DNA from: a virus
Virus record (IMG/VR): IMGVR_UViG_3300021406_000010
Span: 1-64,000 of that record
DNA: 64,000 nucleotides
Reading direction: 5' to 3' (one strand)
The notes beneath the pieces were generated by a model. The model made no database searches. It was not told where the DNA came from and saw only the letters and a list, made by a program, of their open reading frames with translations. This document shows, in pieces, positions 24,187 through 31,693 of the stretch. Each line of letters begins with the position of its first letter. Position 1 is the stretch's first letter. Position numbers and translations under genes: made by a program.

Positions 24187-24415
24187 CCTGAGGACCGGGG
24201 ACCTGGTCAAGCTGCCGGGCGCCGGCTCCGCGCTGTTCATCACCGACCTGGAGCACCCGCTGTACCCGATGCTGCGGCTGGTCATCTGGCGGACTCCGGA
24301 CGGCGTGACCTTCATGGACGCCCTGTCCGCGAGGCAGGACCTCGGGGAGGTGGCGCCGTCCACGCTCGCCGAGCGCCAGGCGCGGCTGCGGGCGGCCCTG
24401 AACGGGGCGCCATGA
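24170..24415 (+). CDS. SH3-like hypothetical protein, 81 residues
   Basis: IADLRTGDLVKLPGAGSALF begins like a small beta-barrel (the barrel start GDLVKL recurs in phage accessory proteins). ATG 24170 or 24173 both follow CCGAGGGG. Confidence 0.6.
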   Translation: MMRIADLRTGDLVKLPGAGSALFITDLEHPLYPMLRLVIWRTPDGVTFMDALSARQDLGEVAPSTLAERQARLRAALNGAP

Positions 24416-24654
24416 GGCTGTCGGCGGCAGACAGGGCCGCTGCCGCCTTCCTCGCCGAGCAGGTGGCGGTGTACGGGCCGCTGACGCGAGGGCAGGTGGC
24501 GGACTACGCGGCACGGCTGCGCGACGGCCGCATCCCCGTCGGCTTCCTGGACCCGCCCGCTCACGTGACCGCGTACGGGCTTGAGGTCATCGCGTCCCGG
24601 ATGGCGCCAGGTGACGTAGTGTCCGGCGCCATCCCGTGGCGGAGGCGGGCATGA
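24412..24654 (+). CDS. Hypothetical protein, 80 residues
   Basis: Helical N-terminus (DRAAAAFLAEQVAVYG) then a basic region. Similar in style to the winged-helix genes near 39000. ATGA overlaps on both sides. Confidence 0.6.
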   Translation: MRLSAADRAAAAFLAEQVAVYGPLTRGQVADYAARLRDGRIPVGFLDPPAHVTAYGLEVIASRMAPGDVVSGAIPWRRRA

Positions 24655-24893
24655 CGGGCGGATGGCAGCCCGGCAGGCCTCCCGTGCCCGGGTACTACCT
24701 CGGGGCGTGGAAGCGCGGCGGCAGGTGGGTCGTGAGCGAGCTGTGGTTCAACCAGGACAGCGCCGGGTCCGGCTGGTGGTCATCCCGGGGCTACCTGGAG
24801 GGCACCGGAAGGACGGCCGTCCAGGTCGAGGTGAAGGCCTGGATGCCGGTGCCGGAGTACGGCGGAGAGCCCGTTCCGGGCGAGGAGGCCTGA
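24651..24893 (+). CDS. Hypothetical tryptophan-rich protein, 80 residues
   Basis: PGYYLGAWKRGGRWVVSELW and SGWWSSRGYLEG give an aromatic beta core; resembles the many small phage proteins that begin with a PPVPGYYL segment. Unknown role. Confidence 0.6.
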   Translation: MTGGWQPGRPPVPGYYLGAWKRGGRWVVSELWFNQDSAGSGWWSSRGYLEGTGRTAVQVEVKAWMPVPEYGGEPVPGEEA

Positions 24894-24896
24894 TGC

Positions 24897-25058
24897 ATGA
24901 AGGCAGGGACGTGCCCGCTGTGCCTGACCCCGCTGCAGCGCACCCAGGAGGGGACGCTGCAGGACGGGATGAACGAGCACCTGAAGGTGATCCACCCGGA
25001 GCACTGGAAGCGGGGGTGCCGGTTCGGGACGGACCTGGCACTCCGGGAGCTGAGGTGA
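24897..25058 (+). CDS. C2H2-type zinc-finger protein, 53 residues
   Basis: Reads MKAGTCPLCLTPLQRTQEGT at the start, then HLKVIHPEHW. C-x2-C followed by H-x4-H matches a classical zinc-finger layout seen in small actinophage proteins. ATG 24897 lies four bases after the previous stop; GTGA overlap downstream. Confidence 0.6.
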   Translation: MKAGTCPLCLTPLQRTQEGTLQDGMNEHLKVIHPEHWKRGCRFGTDLALRELR

Positions 25059-25426
25059 CCCCCGCCGTGGCGCAGCCGGCCCCGGGCGACGCCGCCAGGA
25101 TCCTGCGCGGCCTGGAGATGCTGCTGGACCTGCCCAGCGCGCCCGTGGTGTACGCCGTCGTGGTGGCCGGGGCGGGAGGCAGGCTGTCAGTGCGGTCGAA
25201 CGCCGCCCCGTGGGCATGGAAGCGGCTGGTCCTGGAGGCCGCCCGGGTGCTGGACGCGCCGTCGCACCTGAGCCCCGGCCGGGAGGCCGCGATGCTGTCG
25301 TCCTACCTCGACGCGCTGGCGATCGAGCGGGGGGCGGTGCCGCGCTGCTGGGAGCACTGCGGGGAGGACCCGGACGGGCTGCCGGGGCACTGCCCGTGCC
25401 GGCGCTGCCACGGGCGGCGGCTGTGA
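25055..25426 (+). CDS. Hypothetical protein with Cys-rich tail, 123 residues
   Basis: Helical middle followed by CWEHC and CPCRRCHGRR, a likely zinc site at the C-terminus. Last gene before a strong hairpin. GTG start in a GTGA overlap. Confidence 0.6.
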   Translation: MTPAVAQPAPGDAARILRGLEMLLDLPSAPVVYAVVVAGAGGRLSVRSNAAPWAWKRLVLEAARVLDAPSHLSPGREAAMLSSYLDALAIERGAVPRCWEHCGEDPDGLPGHCPCRRCHGRRL

Positions 25427-25453
25427 AGGCGCCTCATTAAGGGTGATTGGGGC

Positions 25454-25490
25454 TGAAGGGCCACGGGAGCGGGGTTTCCGTGGCCCTTCA
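25454..25490 (+). terminator. 13-bp hairpin terminator
   Basis: TGAAGGGCCACGG and CCGTGGCCCTTCA form a perfect stem with an 11-base loop; TTTT follows seven bases later. Ends the operon that began near 22687. Confidence 0.8.
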
Positions 25491-25505
25491 CATGGCCTTT
25501 TGCAT

Positions 25506-25526
25506 GATAGCAATAAAGGCTATAAT
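25506..25526 (+). promoter_or_regulatory. Promoter element with perfect inverted repeat
   Basis: GATAGC-AATAAAG-GCTATAAT: the two ATAGC/GCTAT arms match perfectly, and TATAAT is an ideal -10. Drives the next operon through a leader of about 65 bases. Confidence 0.65.
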
Positions 25527-25554
25527 CAGGTCGCAGGAGGGAACGCAAGCACAA

Positions 25555-25578
25555 GTGCAATTGCACCAGCACGTGCAA
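25555..25578 (+). promoter_or_regulatory. Leader with alternative GTGCAA/TTGCAC pairings
   Basis: GTGCAATTGCAC (25555-25566) is a 12-bp palindrome. TTGCAC can instead pair with GTGCAA at 25573 across six bases. Both lie just upstream of the GGGAGGGG ribosome binding site of the gene at 25592, so either an operator or an RNA switch is possible. Confidence 0.35.
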
Positions 25579-25591
25579 CAGGGAGGGGCAA

Positions 25592-25846
25592 ATGCAGAGA
25601 GGCGACAACCCCGGATGGGCTTCCGCGACCGGGCGGGCGAGGCCGGGGGGCATCGCCGGCGGGACGGTGGTCATCCGCCGGCCGCACGGCGACCGGGCGA
25701 TAGTCGAGTGCGTCCACGGCGACCGGGCGTACCTCAGGGCCACGTGGGGGAACCGGTACGACGCCCCGCTGGCCGAGCTGGACTGCGACCCCGACCAGGA
25801 CTGGTCCGGGGCGCCGCCCCACCCCTGCCTCGGCGGCGGATCGTGA
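25592..25846 (+). CDS. Hypothetical protein, 84 residues
   Basis: ATG after GGGAGGGGC. RPGGIAGGTVVIRRPHGDRA then HGDRAYLRATWGNRY: strand-rich, SH3-like, with a repeated HGDRA. First gene of its operon. GTGA overlap downstream. Confidence 0.6.
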   Translation: MQRGDNPGWASATGRARPGGIAGGTVVIRRPHGDRAIVECVHGDRAYLRATWGNRYDAPLAELDCDPDQDWSGAPPHPCLGGGS

Positions 25847-26052
25847 GCCGCCCAGACGCCACCATGCCGCTCCGCCGGAAGCTGGGGAGGCTCTCCAAGG
25901 GCGAGCTGATCCGCCTGCACAGGCAGGGCGGCGGCCTGATGCGCATCGCCGACTACTGGGGATGGACGCATGAGGAGCTCATCGAGGCGTGCGTCGAGGA
26001 CCAGGAGGGATCCGTGGTGATCCACGAGGAGCCGACGGGAGGGCCCCTGTGA
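25843..26052 (+). CDS. Small helix-turn-helix-like protein, 69 residues
   Basis: KGELIRLHRQGGGLMRIADY then GWTHEELIEACVED reads as two or three helices in a homeodomain-like order. GTGA overlaps on both sides. Possible DNA-binding role, inferred. Confidence 0.55.
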   Translation: MSRPDATMPLRRKLGRLSKGELIRLHRQGGGLMRIADYWGWTHEELIEACVEDQEGSVVIHEEPTGGPL

Positions 26053-26534
26053 ACCTCACCCTGTTCGAGGAGCCCGGCATGGGCGCGGGCACCGTCCTGG
26101 AGCAGCTCGCCGCCGCCGGGGTGACCCTCGGCCTGGACGACGTCCGGGGGTGGACCAAGTACGAGCTGATGCTCGCCTACGACTGGGCGCGCCGCTCGGC
26201 GATCCTGCGGGAGGACCCCGCCGCCGAGGTCACTGGCCGCCCCAAGCCGTCGTTCGTGACGGCAGCCGAGCGCGCCCGGGAGGAGGACGCCCCCGCAAAC
26301 GGGATGGCGCGCCGCGTCGAGCACGCCCTGGAGGTCATCGCGGCCTGCGACGAGGCAGACGGCGCGCACCACCTGCAGTGGGCGCTCGACCAGGCCGCCC
26401 GCCACCTGACCGGCTGCGTGTACGAGCCGGCCACCGGCACCACCGGGGAGCCCCTCGGCCACGACCGGCTCGGCACCAGCGGGGCCTACCTGGCCTGGCG
26501 GCCGGAAGGCTGGGACAGGGGGATCGCGCCATGA
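26049..26534 (+). CDS. Hypothetical protein sharing a module with the protein at 19480 (161 residues)
   Basis: Residues about 28-78 repeat the module of the 79-residue protein at 19480 (DDVRGWTKYELMLAYDWA, RPKPSFVTAAER). A further 80 residues follow, with helical HHLQWALDQAARHLTGCVYE. The module seems to have been copied between operons. Confidence 0.65.
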   Translation: MNLTLFEEPGMGAGTVLEQLAAAGVTLGLDDVRGWTKYELMLAYDWARRSAILREDPAAEVTGRPKPSFVTAAERAREEDAPANGMARRVEHALEVIAACDEADGAHHLQWALDQAARHLTGCVYEPATGTTGEPLGHDRLGTSGAYLAWRPEGWDRGIAP

Positions 26535-26893
26535 GGCACACGACGGGCAGGCCCCTCCCGGCGGAGCTGGAGGCCCTCGACTTCGAGGCGCGGTACGTGC
26601 TGGCGTTCATGCCGCCGGCCCTGAACGGGCTACGGTGGCGCCGCGACCGGGACTGCGCGTCCTGGGAGCTGCTGACCGAGGCCGAGTACGATGCGGGCGA
26701 CAGCGCGATGGAGGGCTGGTACCTCGCCGAGGGCGAGCACTGCCCGGTAGGGGTCCTCGCGCGGTGGACGGCCACCAGGCTCGGCCTGCCGGCATCAGAG
26801 GTCCTCCTGGACCCGGACTGGCATGAGGTGAAGCCCCGGCGGCGGCGCGCGGTGACCGCGCCGCTGTTCCGGGTGAGGAGGGCGGCGCGATGA
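26531..26893 (+). CDS. Hypothetical protein, 120 residues
   Basis: ALDFEARYVLAFMPPALNGL and GWYLAEGEHCPVGVLARW; basic end (VKPRRRRAV). ATGA overlap with both neighbours. No family recognised. Confidence 0.6.
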   Translation: MRHTTGRPLPAELEALDFEARYVLAFMPPALNGLRWRRDRDCASWELLTEAEYDAGDSAMEGWYLAEGEHCPVGVLARWTATRLGLPASEVLLDPDWHEVKPRRRRAVTAPLFRVRRAAR

Positions 26894-27051
26894 TGGCCAG
26901 TCCCGCGATCCAGGGTGCCTGCGGGTGCGGGGACGACGACCCGGCCGGGTGCGTCTACGTCAACGCCGGGTACGCGTGGTGCGGGCCATGCGGCGAGCAC
27001 CACCGCCCTCCCGCGTGCCCCAGCACCCCGGGAGAGGTGATCGCGCCATGA
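26890..27051 (+). CDS. Cys-rich zinc protein, 53 residues
   Basis: CGCGDDD, GYAWCGPCGEHH and PACPSTPG give six or seven Cys/His ligands. ATGA overlap with genes on both sides confirms the frame. Probably binds one or two zinc ions. Confidence 0.6.
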   Translation: MMASPAIQGACGCGDDDPAGCVYVNAGYAWCGPCGEHHRPPACPSTPGEVIAP

Positions 27052-27416
27052 TGGGCGATGCGGGGATATCCCGGCAGGGCGCCCTGTTCACCTGCGTGAA
27101 CGGGTACCCGTCAGGGCCAGCTGAGCTGACCGTCCGGGTCACCCGCGAGGACATCGCCGGGTTCCGCTCCTACGGCACGCATCCGGTCACGGTTGCGGTA
27201 AAGCGCATCACCGGCGGGAAGGTCGCCACCGGCGGGGAGATGGTGGACATATGGCTCCCCGTCGGGGCCGGAAGCCGGGAACTGGCGCATGACGAGCTGA
27301 CGTACGAGATGACCCGTGACACCGCCGCGCTCATCGACGCGATCGACCGGGCCACCCCGTCGCAGCGGGCGAAGATGGCCCCGTTCAGCTTCACGATGAC
27401 ACTGGCCGACCGGTGA
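27048..27416 (+). CDS. Hypothetical protein, 122 residues
   Basis: Strand-rich first half (AELTVRVTREDIAGF, PVTVAVKRITGGKV), helical end. No motif recognised. ATGA upstream, GTGA downstream. Confidence 0.6.
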   Translation: MMGDAGISRQGALFTCVNGYPSGPAELTVRVTREDIAGFRSYGTHPVTVAVKRITGGKVATGGEMVDIWLPVGAGSRELAHDELTYEMTRDTAALIDAIDRATPSQRAKMAPFSFTMTLADR

Positions 27417-27673
27417 CGCGGCGGCCATGGCGGGACGCCAGGGTCACGGAGGCGGCCCTCTCGGTCCTGAGCGCGGGCGGCGGCGTCGCGTGGGGACTCG
27501 ATCCGGGCCAGTGGCCGTGGTGGGCCAGCGGGATGATGGCTGTCCTGGCCGCCGTGTACCTCGTCAGCGCGACCGAGAGGATGATCAGGAAGGCTTCCTA
27601 TCGCCAGCTCCTCCCTGGCACGGAACCGAAGACCTTGCGGGAGGATGCCCGCAAGAAGCGCCACGCGCGTTAG
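27413..27673 (+). CDS. Small membrane protein, 86 residues
   Basis: Two hydrophobic stretches (AALSVLSAGGGVAWGL and WWASGMMAVLAAVYLVSA) suggest two membrane helices, then a basic cytoplasmic tail. Size would suit a holin or superinfection protein, but no context supports either. Confidence 0.6.
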   Translation: MTRRPWRDARVTEAALSVLSAGGGVAWGLDPGQWPWWASGMMAVLAAVYLVSATERMIRKASYRQLLPGTEPKTLREDARKKRHAR

Positions 27674-27703
27674 ACGGCAGCGGCTATCAGGAAAGGGGCG
27701 CCA

Positions 27704-27877
27704 GTGGACGACGTCGGGTGGTACATCGCCACCCTCCACGACCTCCTCGGCCACGATGGGGTGGCCGCCGTCATCGGCATGCCAGCGTGCGACCAGGCTG
27801 CCTGCGTGCTGTGCCGGCACGATCGCGGCGAGGCCACCAGGGAGGACGTCATCGCCATGATCGGAGGAGGACCATGA
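27704..27877 (+). CDS. Small Cys/His protein, 57 residues
   Basis: GTG after GGAAAGGGGC. GVAAVIGMPACDQAACVLCRHD has C-x4-C-x2-C-x-H, a possible metal site, then REDVIAMIGGG. Ends in an ATGA overlap. Confidence 0.55.
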   Translation: MDDVGWYIATLHDLLGHDGVAAVIGMPACDQAACVLCRHDRGEATREDVIAMIGGGP

Positions 27878-28554
27878 AGAACCAGGAAGGGCAGTCATCC
27901 CTGCCCGAGCGGCGGGAGTGGGAGCAGGAGCTGAGGACGACGTTCCGCGCAGTGCTCCTGCTCAACCCCGAGGCCCATGCCCTGGCCCACATGGCCGGCG
28001 AGGTATTCGGCGCCTACGAGGAGCGCGTGGCCGCCCTGGAGGCGGAGCTCGCGCGGGCCAGGGAGGCGGCAACGAGCGGCGTCACGCCAGAGGACAGGGA
28101 CACGGCCCGGCACGCCGCCACCCGCATCGTCCGCATCACAAGCCCGGAGATCGATCCGCGCGTGCGGGATGCCCTCGATTCCGCCCTGGAGGAGACGGGC
28201 CCTCCCCCGCTGGTGGTACCCGGCATCCCGGCGCTCAAGGCCCTCGCGAGGGACTACCTCGCCGCGCAGGAGGACCTGGTGCACCTCGCCAACCACGGCG
28301 CCCTGGCCGGGGTGGCGGAGGTCATCAGGGAGCGCAGGCGGCAGGTGGAGAAGGGATACACGGCGGTGCACGACGACGCGGCGAACCCGGACGGGGGCCT
28401 CATGAGCCTGGCCGAGGACGTTCTCGCCTTCGCCATCCAGGACCGCCGCGATGGCACCGCCAGCCCGGCCGGCGATGAGGAGGGGCTGCGCGAGGCCGGA
28501 GCGCTGTGCGCGGCCGAGATCGACCGGCTGAACAGGCTCGTCACCCCGGCATGA
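27874..28554 (+). CDS. Conserved phage hypothetical protein with RQVEKGYT-HDD motif, 226 residues
   Basis: Residues about 30-75 are a coiled coil. The C-terminal 80 residues have RERRRQVEKGYTAVHDD, LMSLAEDVLAFA and REAGALCAAEIDRLNR, a module that recurs at the end of many phage proteins of unknown function. ATGA overlaps on both sides. Confidence 0.65.
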   Translation: MKNQEGQSSLPERREWEQELRTTFRAVLLLNPEAHALAHMAGEVFGAYEERVAALEAELARAREAATSGVTPEDRDTARHAATRIVRITSPEIDPRVRDALDSALEETGPPPLVVPGIPALKALARDYLAAQEDLVHLANHGALAGVAEVIRERRRQVEKGYTAVHDDAANPDGGLMSLAEDVLAFAIQDRRDGTASPAGDEEGLREAGALCAAEIDRLNRLVTPA

Positions 28555-28862
28555 GGCAGCGCGTCATCACCCCGCCTCGTCCCGCCGGGGCGGCCGTCCG
28601 CGCCTGGCGGGCCGTGCGGTGGCGGGTGCGCGACTGGCACCGCACCCTGTGCTTCGCGTCCGTGACCAGGCGGCCCCGCTACTGGGGCATCATGGCGGCG
28701 CTCAGCGCCACCGGCACCGCGCTGCTGTCAGGGTCCCCGCTGCTGGGGACCGGGGTGGCATGGGCCGCCGCCGGGGCGCTGGGCGCATCCGCCGTCATCC
28801 TGCTGCTCATCGACGCGCTGCGCGGCACGGGAGACAGCGGATCACGAGGCGGGACCTGTTAG
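28551..28862 (+). CDS. Membrane protein, 103 residues
   Basis: Basic amphipathic N-terminus (RAWRAVRWRVRDWHRTL), then two membrane helices (WGIMAALSATGTALLSG; VAWAAAGALGASAVILLLID). Function unknown. Confidence 0.6.
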   Translation: MRQRVITPPRPAGAAVRAWRAVRWRVRDWHRTLCFASVTRRPRYWGIMAALSATGTALLSGSPLLGTGVAWAAAGALGASAVILLLIDALRGTGDSGSRGGTC

Positions 28863-28874
28863 GGGAGGCTGGCC

Positions 28875-29285
28875 GTGGGCTACATGAGGCATGACGCGGT
28901 GATCGTGACCGCAAGCGGATGGGCGGTGGACGGGACCGCGAGAGACGTCCCCGTGCCGGACGTGGAGGCGTTCCGCCAGTCGCTGCCGGAGGAGTGGCGG
29001 CCCCTGGTGGTCGGCCCGGTGACATCCGTCGTCAACGGGTACCAGAGCTTCGCCTTCCTCCCGGACGGCTCCAACGAGGGGTGGGAGGACTCAGAGAAGG
29101 GGGACGAGTACCGGGAGCGGTTCGCGGCCCTGTTCTCGTTCGCCTTCGAGGACGGCTCGTCGCCGTTCAGCGTGCTCGTCATCAGGGCCCGCTTCGGCGG
29201 CGACGAGCCTGCCGACGGCAGTGAGCAGGAGGTCATCGTGTCCACCCGCCCGCCGTTGCCCGTCCGGGAGGAGCCAGGCCTGTGA
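28875..29285 (+). CDS. Hypothetical acidic protein, 136 residues
   Basis: GTG after AGGGGAGGCTGGCC. AFLPDGSNEGWEDSEKGDEY and RFAALFSFAFEDGSSPFSV indicate a compact alpha/beta fold. Its stop overlaps the next promoter element. Confidence 0.6.
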   Translation: MGYMRHDAVIVTASGWAVDGTARDVPVPDVEAFRQSLPEEWRPLVVGPVTSVVNGYQSFAFLPDGSNEGWEDSEKGDEYRERFAALFSFAFEDGSSPFSVLVIRARFGGDEPADGSEQEVIVSTRPPLPVREEPGL

Positions 29286-29314
29286 TAGCAAGGAAAGCCG
29301 TATTAACGTATAGT
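29284..29314 (+). promoter_or_regulatory. Promoter element with second -10 box
   Basis: The element is in reverse orientation (GATAGCAAGGAAAGCCGTAT) and is followed at 29309 by TATAGT. The latter would start transcription about 30 bases before a seven-codon ORF. Confidence 0.5.
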
Positions 29315-29347
29315 GGGGGGAACACCGCGAGGGAAAGGGAGTCCCCC

Positions 29348-29371
29348 ATGCACGCGAGCAGGGCCGGGTAG
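29348..29371 (+). CDS. Possible 7-residue leader peptide (MHASRAG)
   Basis: ATG 29348 has a good ribosome binding site (GAAAGGGAG) and ends in TAG just before ATG 29378, which itself has almost none. Translation of the short ORF could deliver ribosomes to the main gene. Confidence 0.35.
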   Translation: MHASRAG

Positions 29372-29377
29372 CCGGCG

Positions 29378-29647
29378 ATGCCACGACAGAGGGAAAGCGC
29401 CGTCCCCCTCGCCGAGGCGATCGGGTCCGTCATGATGGGAGCGGCCGTCGGGTGGGGCACCGGCTGGACCGGGGAACTGCCGGACGGGATGAACTACAAG
29501 CTCGGATTCGAGGACGTCCCCGGTGACGACATGGCCTTCATCACGATGGTCACCGAATCGGAGGGCCCGCGCTGGCCGGGGCATGACAGCAGCGGGCACG
29601 AGGGCAGGCGGTTCATGGTCCGCGTCACCGTCGAGGAACTGCCGTGA
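29378..29647 (+). CDS. Hypothetical protein, 89 residues
   Basis: Reads AVPLAEAIGSVMMGAAVGWG, possibly one short membrane-associated helix, then a soluble acidic part. Overlaps the next gene by GTGA. Confidence 0.6.
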   Translation: MPRQRESAVPLAEAIGSVMMGAAVGWGTGWTGELPDGMNYKLGFEDVPGDDMAFITMVTESEGPRWPGHDSSGHEGRRFMVRVTVEELP

Positions 29648-29955
29648 GCGTCCCGGAGCTGCCCAGGCGGACGGTGACCGTGCACTGCAAGCGGTCCGGG
29701 TATGACGTCTACATCGGGCGCCCCGGCCCCTGGGGCAACCCGTTCACCATCGGCCGCGACGGCACCCGGCAGGAGGTCATCCGGAAGTACGAGGAGCACC
29801 TGCTCGCCAGTCATGCCCTCCTTGAGCTAGTCCCCGAGCTGGCCGGCATGACCCTGGGGTGCTGGTGCTCCCCGCGCCCGTGCCACGGCGACGTGCTCGC
29901 CCGCTACGCGAACGACCCCGCCCTCCTCGCCGCCGCCCTGCTGGACGCCCCGTGA
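29644..29955 (+). CDS. DUF4326-like protein, 103 residues
   Basis: YDVYIGRPGPWGNPF, TRQEVIRKYEEHLLA and LGCWCSPRPCHGDVLARYAN match the DUF4326 family, found in many phages and bacteria. The CWC-x3-C-H part suggests a metal site. Family function is not established. Same length as typical members. Confidence 0.8.
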   Translation: MSVPELPRRTVTVHCKRSGYDVYIGRPGPWGNPFTIGRDGTRQEVIRKYEEHLLASHALLELVPELAGMTLGCWCSPRPCHGDVLARYANDPALLAAALLDAP

Positions 29956-30143
29956 ACGGGCAGTGCGCCGGCATCCGGGAGCAGGCCAGGGAACGCGCCC
30001 TCGCCGAGTACGGGGACCTGAGCCGCCGCGAGCTGAGGCGGACCGAGGACCTGCTGCTGAGGGCCGCCAGCGAACAGGTCGGCAGGGCCGACCGCGAGGT
30101 GCTGGACGGGGAGCTGGCTGCCGTTGCCGAGCTGCTGGGATGA
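29952..30143 (+). CDS. Helical hypothetical protein, 63 residues
   Basis: Highly charged and helical (SRRELRRTEDLLLRAASEQV). GTGA overlap; last gene before a promoter element. Confidence 0.6.
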   Translation: MNGQCAGIREQARERALAEYGDLSRRELRRTEDLLLRAASEQVGRADREVLDGELAAVAELLG

Positions 30144-30160
30144 TCCCCCCTCATTCGACA

Positions 30161-30183
30161 AATACAGCTTTACTTGCTATTGT
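30161..30183 (+). promoter_or_regulatory. Promoter element
   Basis: AATACAGCTTTACTTGCTAT with TATTGT as -10-like box; a leader of about 30 bases with GAGGAGGG precedes ATG 30219. Confidence 0.55.
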
Positions 30184-30218
30184 TGGCCTTGCAGGGGAAC
30201 GACGGCGAGGAGGGTCAC

Positions 30219-30500
30219 ATGGCTTACGAACTGGTGCGAGACGGCGACTACCCGGGCACGGACCTGCCTGTGTACAAGGTCTACCCGGCTGGCGACCCGA
30301 AGGCCCGCGCCATCGGCGAGGTCTGGGAGACCGGCGTCCGGGGCGTCTCCGGCCGGTTCATCCCCACCGGAACGCGCTTCCAGCTCTCAGGCTCATGGGA
30401 GGAGGCGCCGGTGCTTCCCGCCGGCGCCTACGCGGACGCGGCACGGGCCATGATCGCCCTTTACGAGTCGGTGCCCGCCACGCACAGCGCCACGGCCTGA
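30219..30500 (+). CDS. Hypothetical protein, 93 residues
   Basis: Strand-rich (LPVYKVYPAGDPKARAIGEV, FIPTGTRFQLSGSW). First gene of its operon after GAGGAGGG. No family recognised. Confidence 0.6.
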   Translation: MAYELVRDGDYPGTDLPVYKVYPAGDPKARAIGEVWETGVRGVSGRFIPTGTRFQLSGSWEEAPVLPAGAYADAARAMIALYESVPATHSATA

Positions 30501-30528
30501 CCGGCGCGATGAACAGCAGGAGCACCTG

Positions 30529-30714
30529 ATGAGCAACTACACGATCCTCGTCACCGACCGCAAGCTGGGCGGCACGTCAGCCCATGGCCTGTTCAGGTCC
30601 ATGGCCAAGGCGAACCAGGTCATCGAGCGGTGCTTCCGGGACCTTAGCGCGGTCGAGTACCGCGACCCCGAGGAGTACGACGTCGAGGCCAAGATCATCA
30701 ACGGGGTTGAGTGA
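30529..30714 (+). CDS. Hypothetical protein, 61 residues
   Basis: ATG after CAGGAGCACCTG. Alpha/beta: NYTILVTDRKLGG then a helix (MAKANQVIERCFRDL). Function unknown. Confidence 0.6.
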   Translation: MSNYTILVTDRKLGGTSAHGLFRSMAKANQVIERCFRDLSAVEYRDPEEYDVEAKIINGVE

Positions 30715-30715
30715 G

Positions 30716-30868
30716 ATGACGAAGACCGAGCGCGAGGCTGCGTGCCTGCGGTTCGTATGCCCCTCCTGCCACGCGGAGGCGGGCAGCAAGTGCAAGGACA
30801 AGGGCCGGGGTCGGCTGCGCCGGATCGCGCGCCCGCACCCCGAGCGCATCGCGAAGGTGAGGGCCTGA
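30716..30868 (+). CDS. Phage zinc-finger protein, 50 residues
   Basis: CPSCHAEAGSKCKDKGRGRL then RPHPER fits the small CPxCxAxxGxxC...H-P-x-R zinc domain common in actinophages, thought to bind nucleic acid. Two more copies lie at 31092 and at the end of the gene at 31997. Confidence 0.65.
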   Translation: MTKTEREAACLRFVCPSCHAEAGSKCKDKGRGRLRRIARPHPERIAKVRA

Positions 30869-31095
30869 TGGCGAGGATCCCCCCGGGCCTGAAGGCGGAA
30901 CTCGACCAGGAGCAGGCCAGGCGCGGCGCCGAGGTCGCGAGGCTGGCCGCGATCCTGGTGAAGCGCCGCGATGCGGGCCAGGAGACTGAGGGCAAGGTTC
31001 AGATGTTCCAGCAGTTCACGGAGCAGTACGACCCGAGGCACGTGGCCAGCCTGCTCATCGCGGCGATCTCGCGGATCAGCGAGGAGGACCGGTGA
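30868..31095 (+). CDS. Helical hypothetical protein, 75 residues
   Basis: Charged helices (AELDQEQARRGAEVARLAAI). TGATG overlap with the gene before, GTGA after. No family recognised. Confidence 0.6.
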   Translation: MARIPPGLKAELDQEQARRGAEVARLAAILVKRRDAGQETEGKVQMFQQFTEQYDPRHVASLLIAAISRISEEDR

Positions 31096-31295
31096 GCAGG
31101 CTGTTCCACGACCAGCCGGACGCCGAGGTGCGGGCGCTAGCCTTCGCGTGCCCGCAGTGCGGGGCGAAGGCGGGCGACCGTTGCACGTCACTGCGGCAGG
31201 CGGCGTGGCCGTCGCACCTTCGCGCCCGGCTGATGAGGCCGCATCCCCGGCGGCTGGAGCTGGAGAGGGCTTCCGCCGCGAAGGGAGCATCATGA
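31092..31295 (+). CDS. Phage zinc-finger protein, 67 residues
   Basis: CPQCGAKAGDRCTSLRQAAW then H-x3-R and RPHPRR: same domain as the protein at 30716. Basic overall, consistent with nucleic-acid binding. GTGA overlap upstream, 4-base ATGA overlap downstream. Confidence 0.65.
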   Translation: MSRLFHDQPDAEVRALAFACPQCGAKAGDRCTSLRQAAWPSHLRARLMRPHPRRLELERASAAKGAS

Positions 31296-31693
31296 GCGCT
31301 GAGTTCCGGCCGCGCCTGACCGTCGCGGACGGCGAGCGGATCATCGCCGCCCTGGAGGAGTCGCTGCACGCGTGCGACGACCGCGATGAGTCGGAGGCCA
31401 TATCGGGCCTCCTGGCACGCCTCGCGCCCCTTGCGAGGACAGCAGCGGCACGCGACGCGCAGCGGTCGCGGCGGGTGAACTACCGGGTGCACCTGTACGA
31501 CACCCGGGACGGCAGGTGGCGGGACAGCGCCGACTTCGCTCAGCGGCCTAGCCAGGAGGAAGCGGCCGGGGCCTTCCACCAGCTGCAGGGTCCCGGCTGG
31601 TTCGAGCTGCGGCTGTGCCGCATGTCCGGCAGGGATGAGCACCTCGCCAGCTGGACCTGGCAAGACGGCAGCCTGGGGCGGAAGGAGGCGTGA
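31292..31693 (+). CDS. Hypothetical protein, 133 residues
   Basis: Helical N-terminus with an acidic middle (LHACDDRDESEAISGLLARL), then a strand-rich part (NYRVHLYDTRDGRW, GWFELRLCRM). No family recognised. Confidence 0.6.
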   Translation: MSAEFRPRLTVADGERIIAALEESLHACDDRDESEAISGLLARLAPLARTAAARDAQRSRRVNYRVHLYDTRDGRWRDSADFAQRPSQEEAAGAFHQLQGPGWFELRLCRMSGRDEHLASWTWQDGSLGRKEA

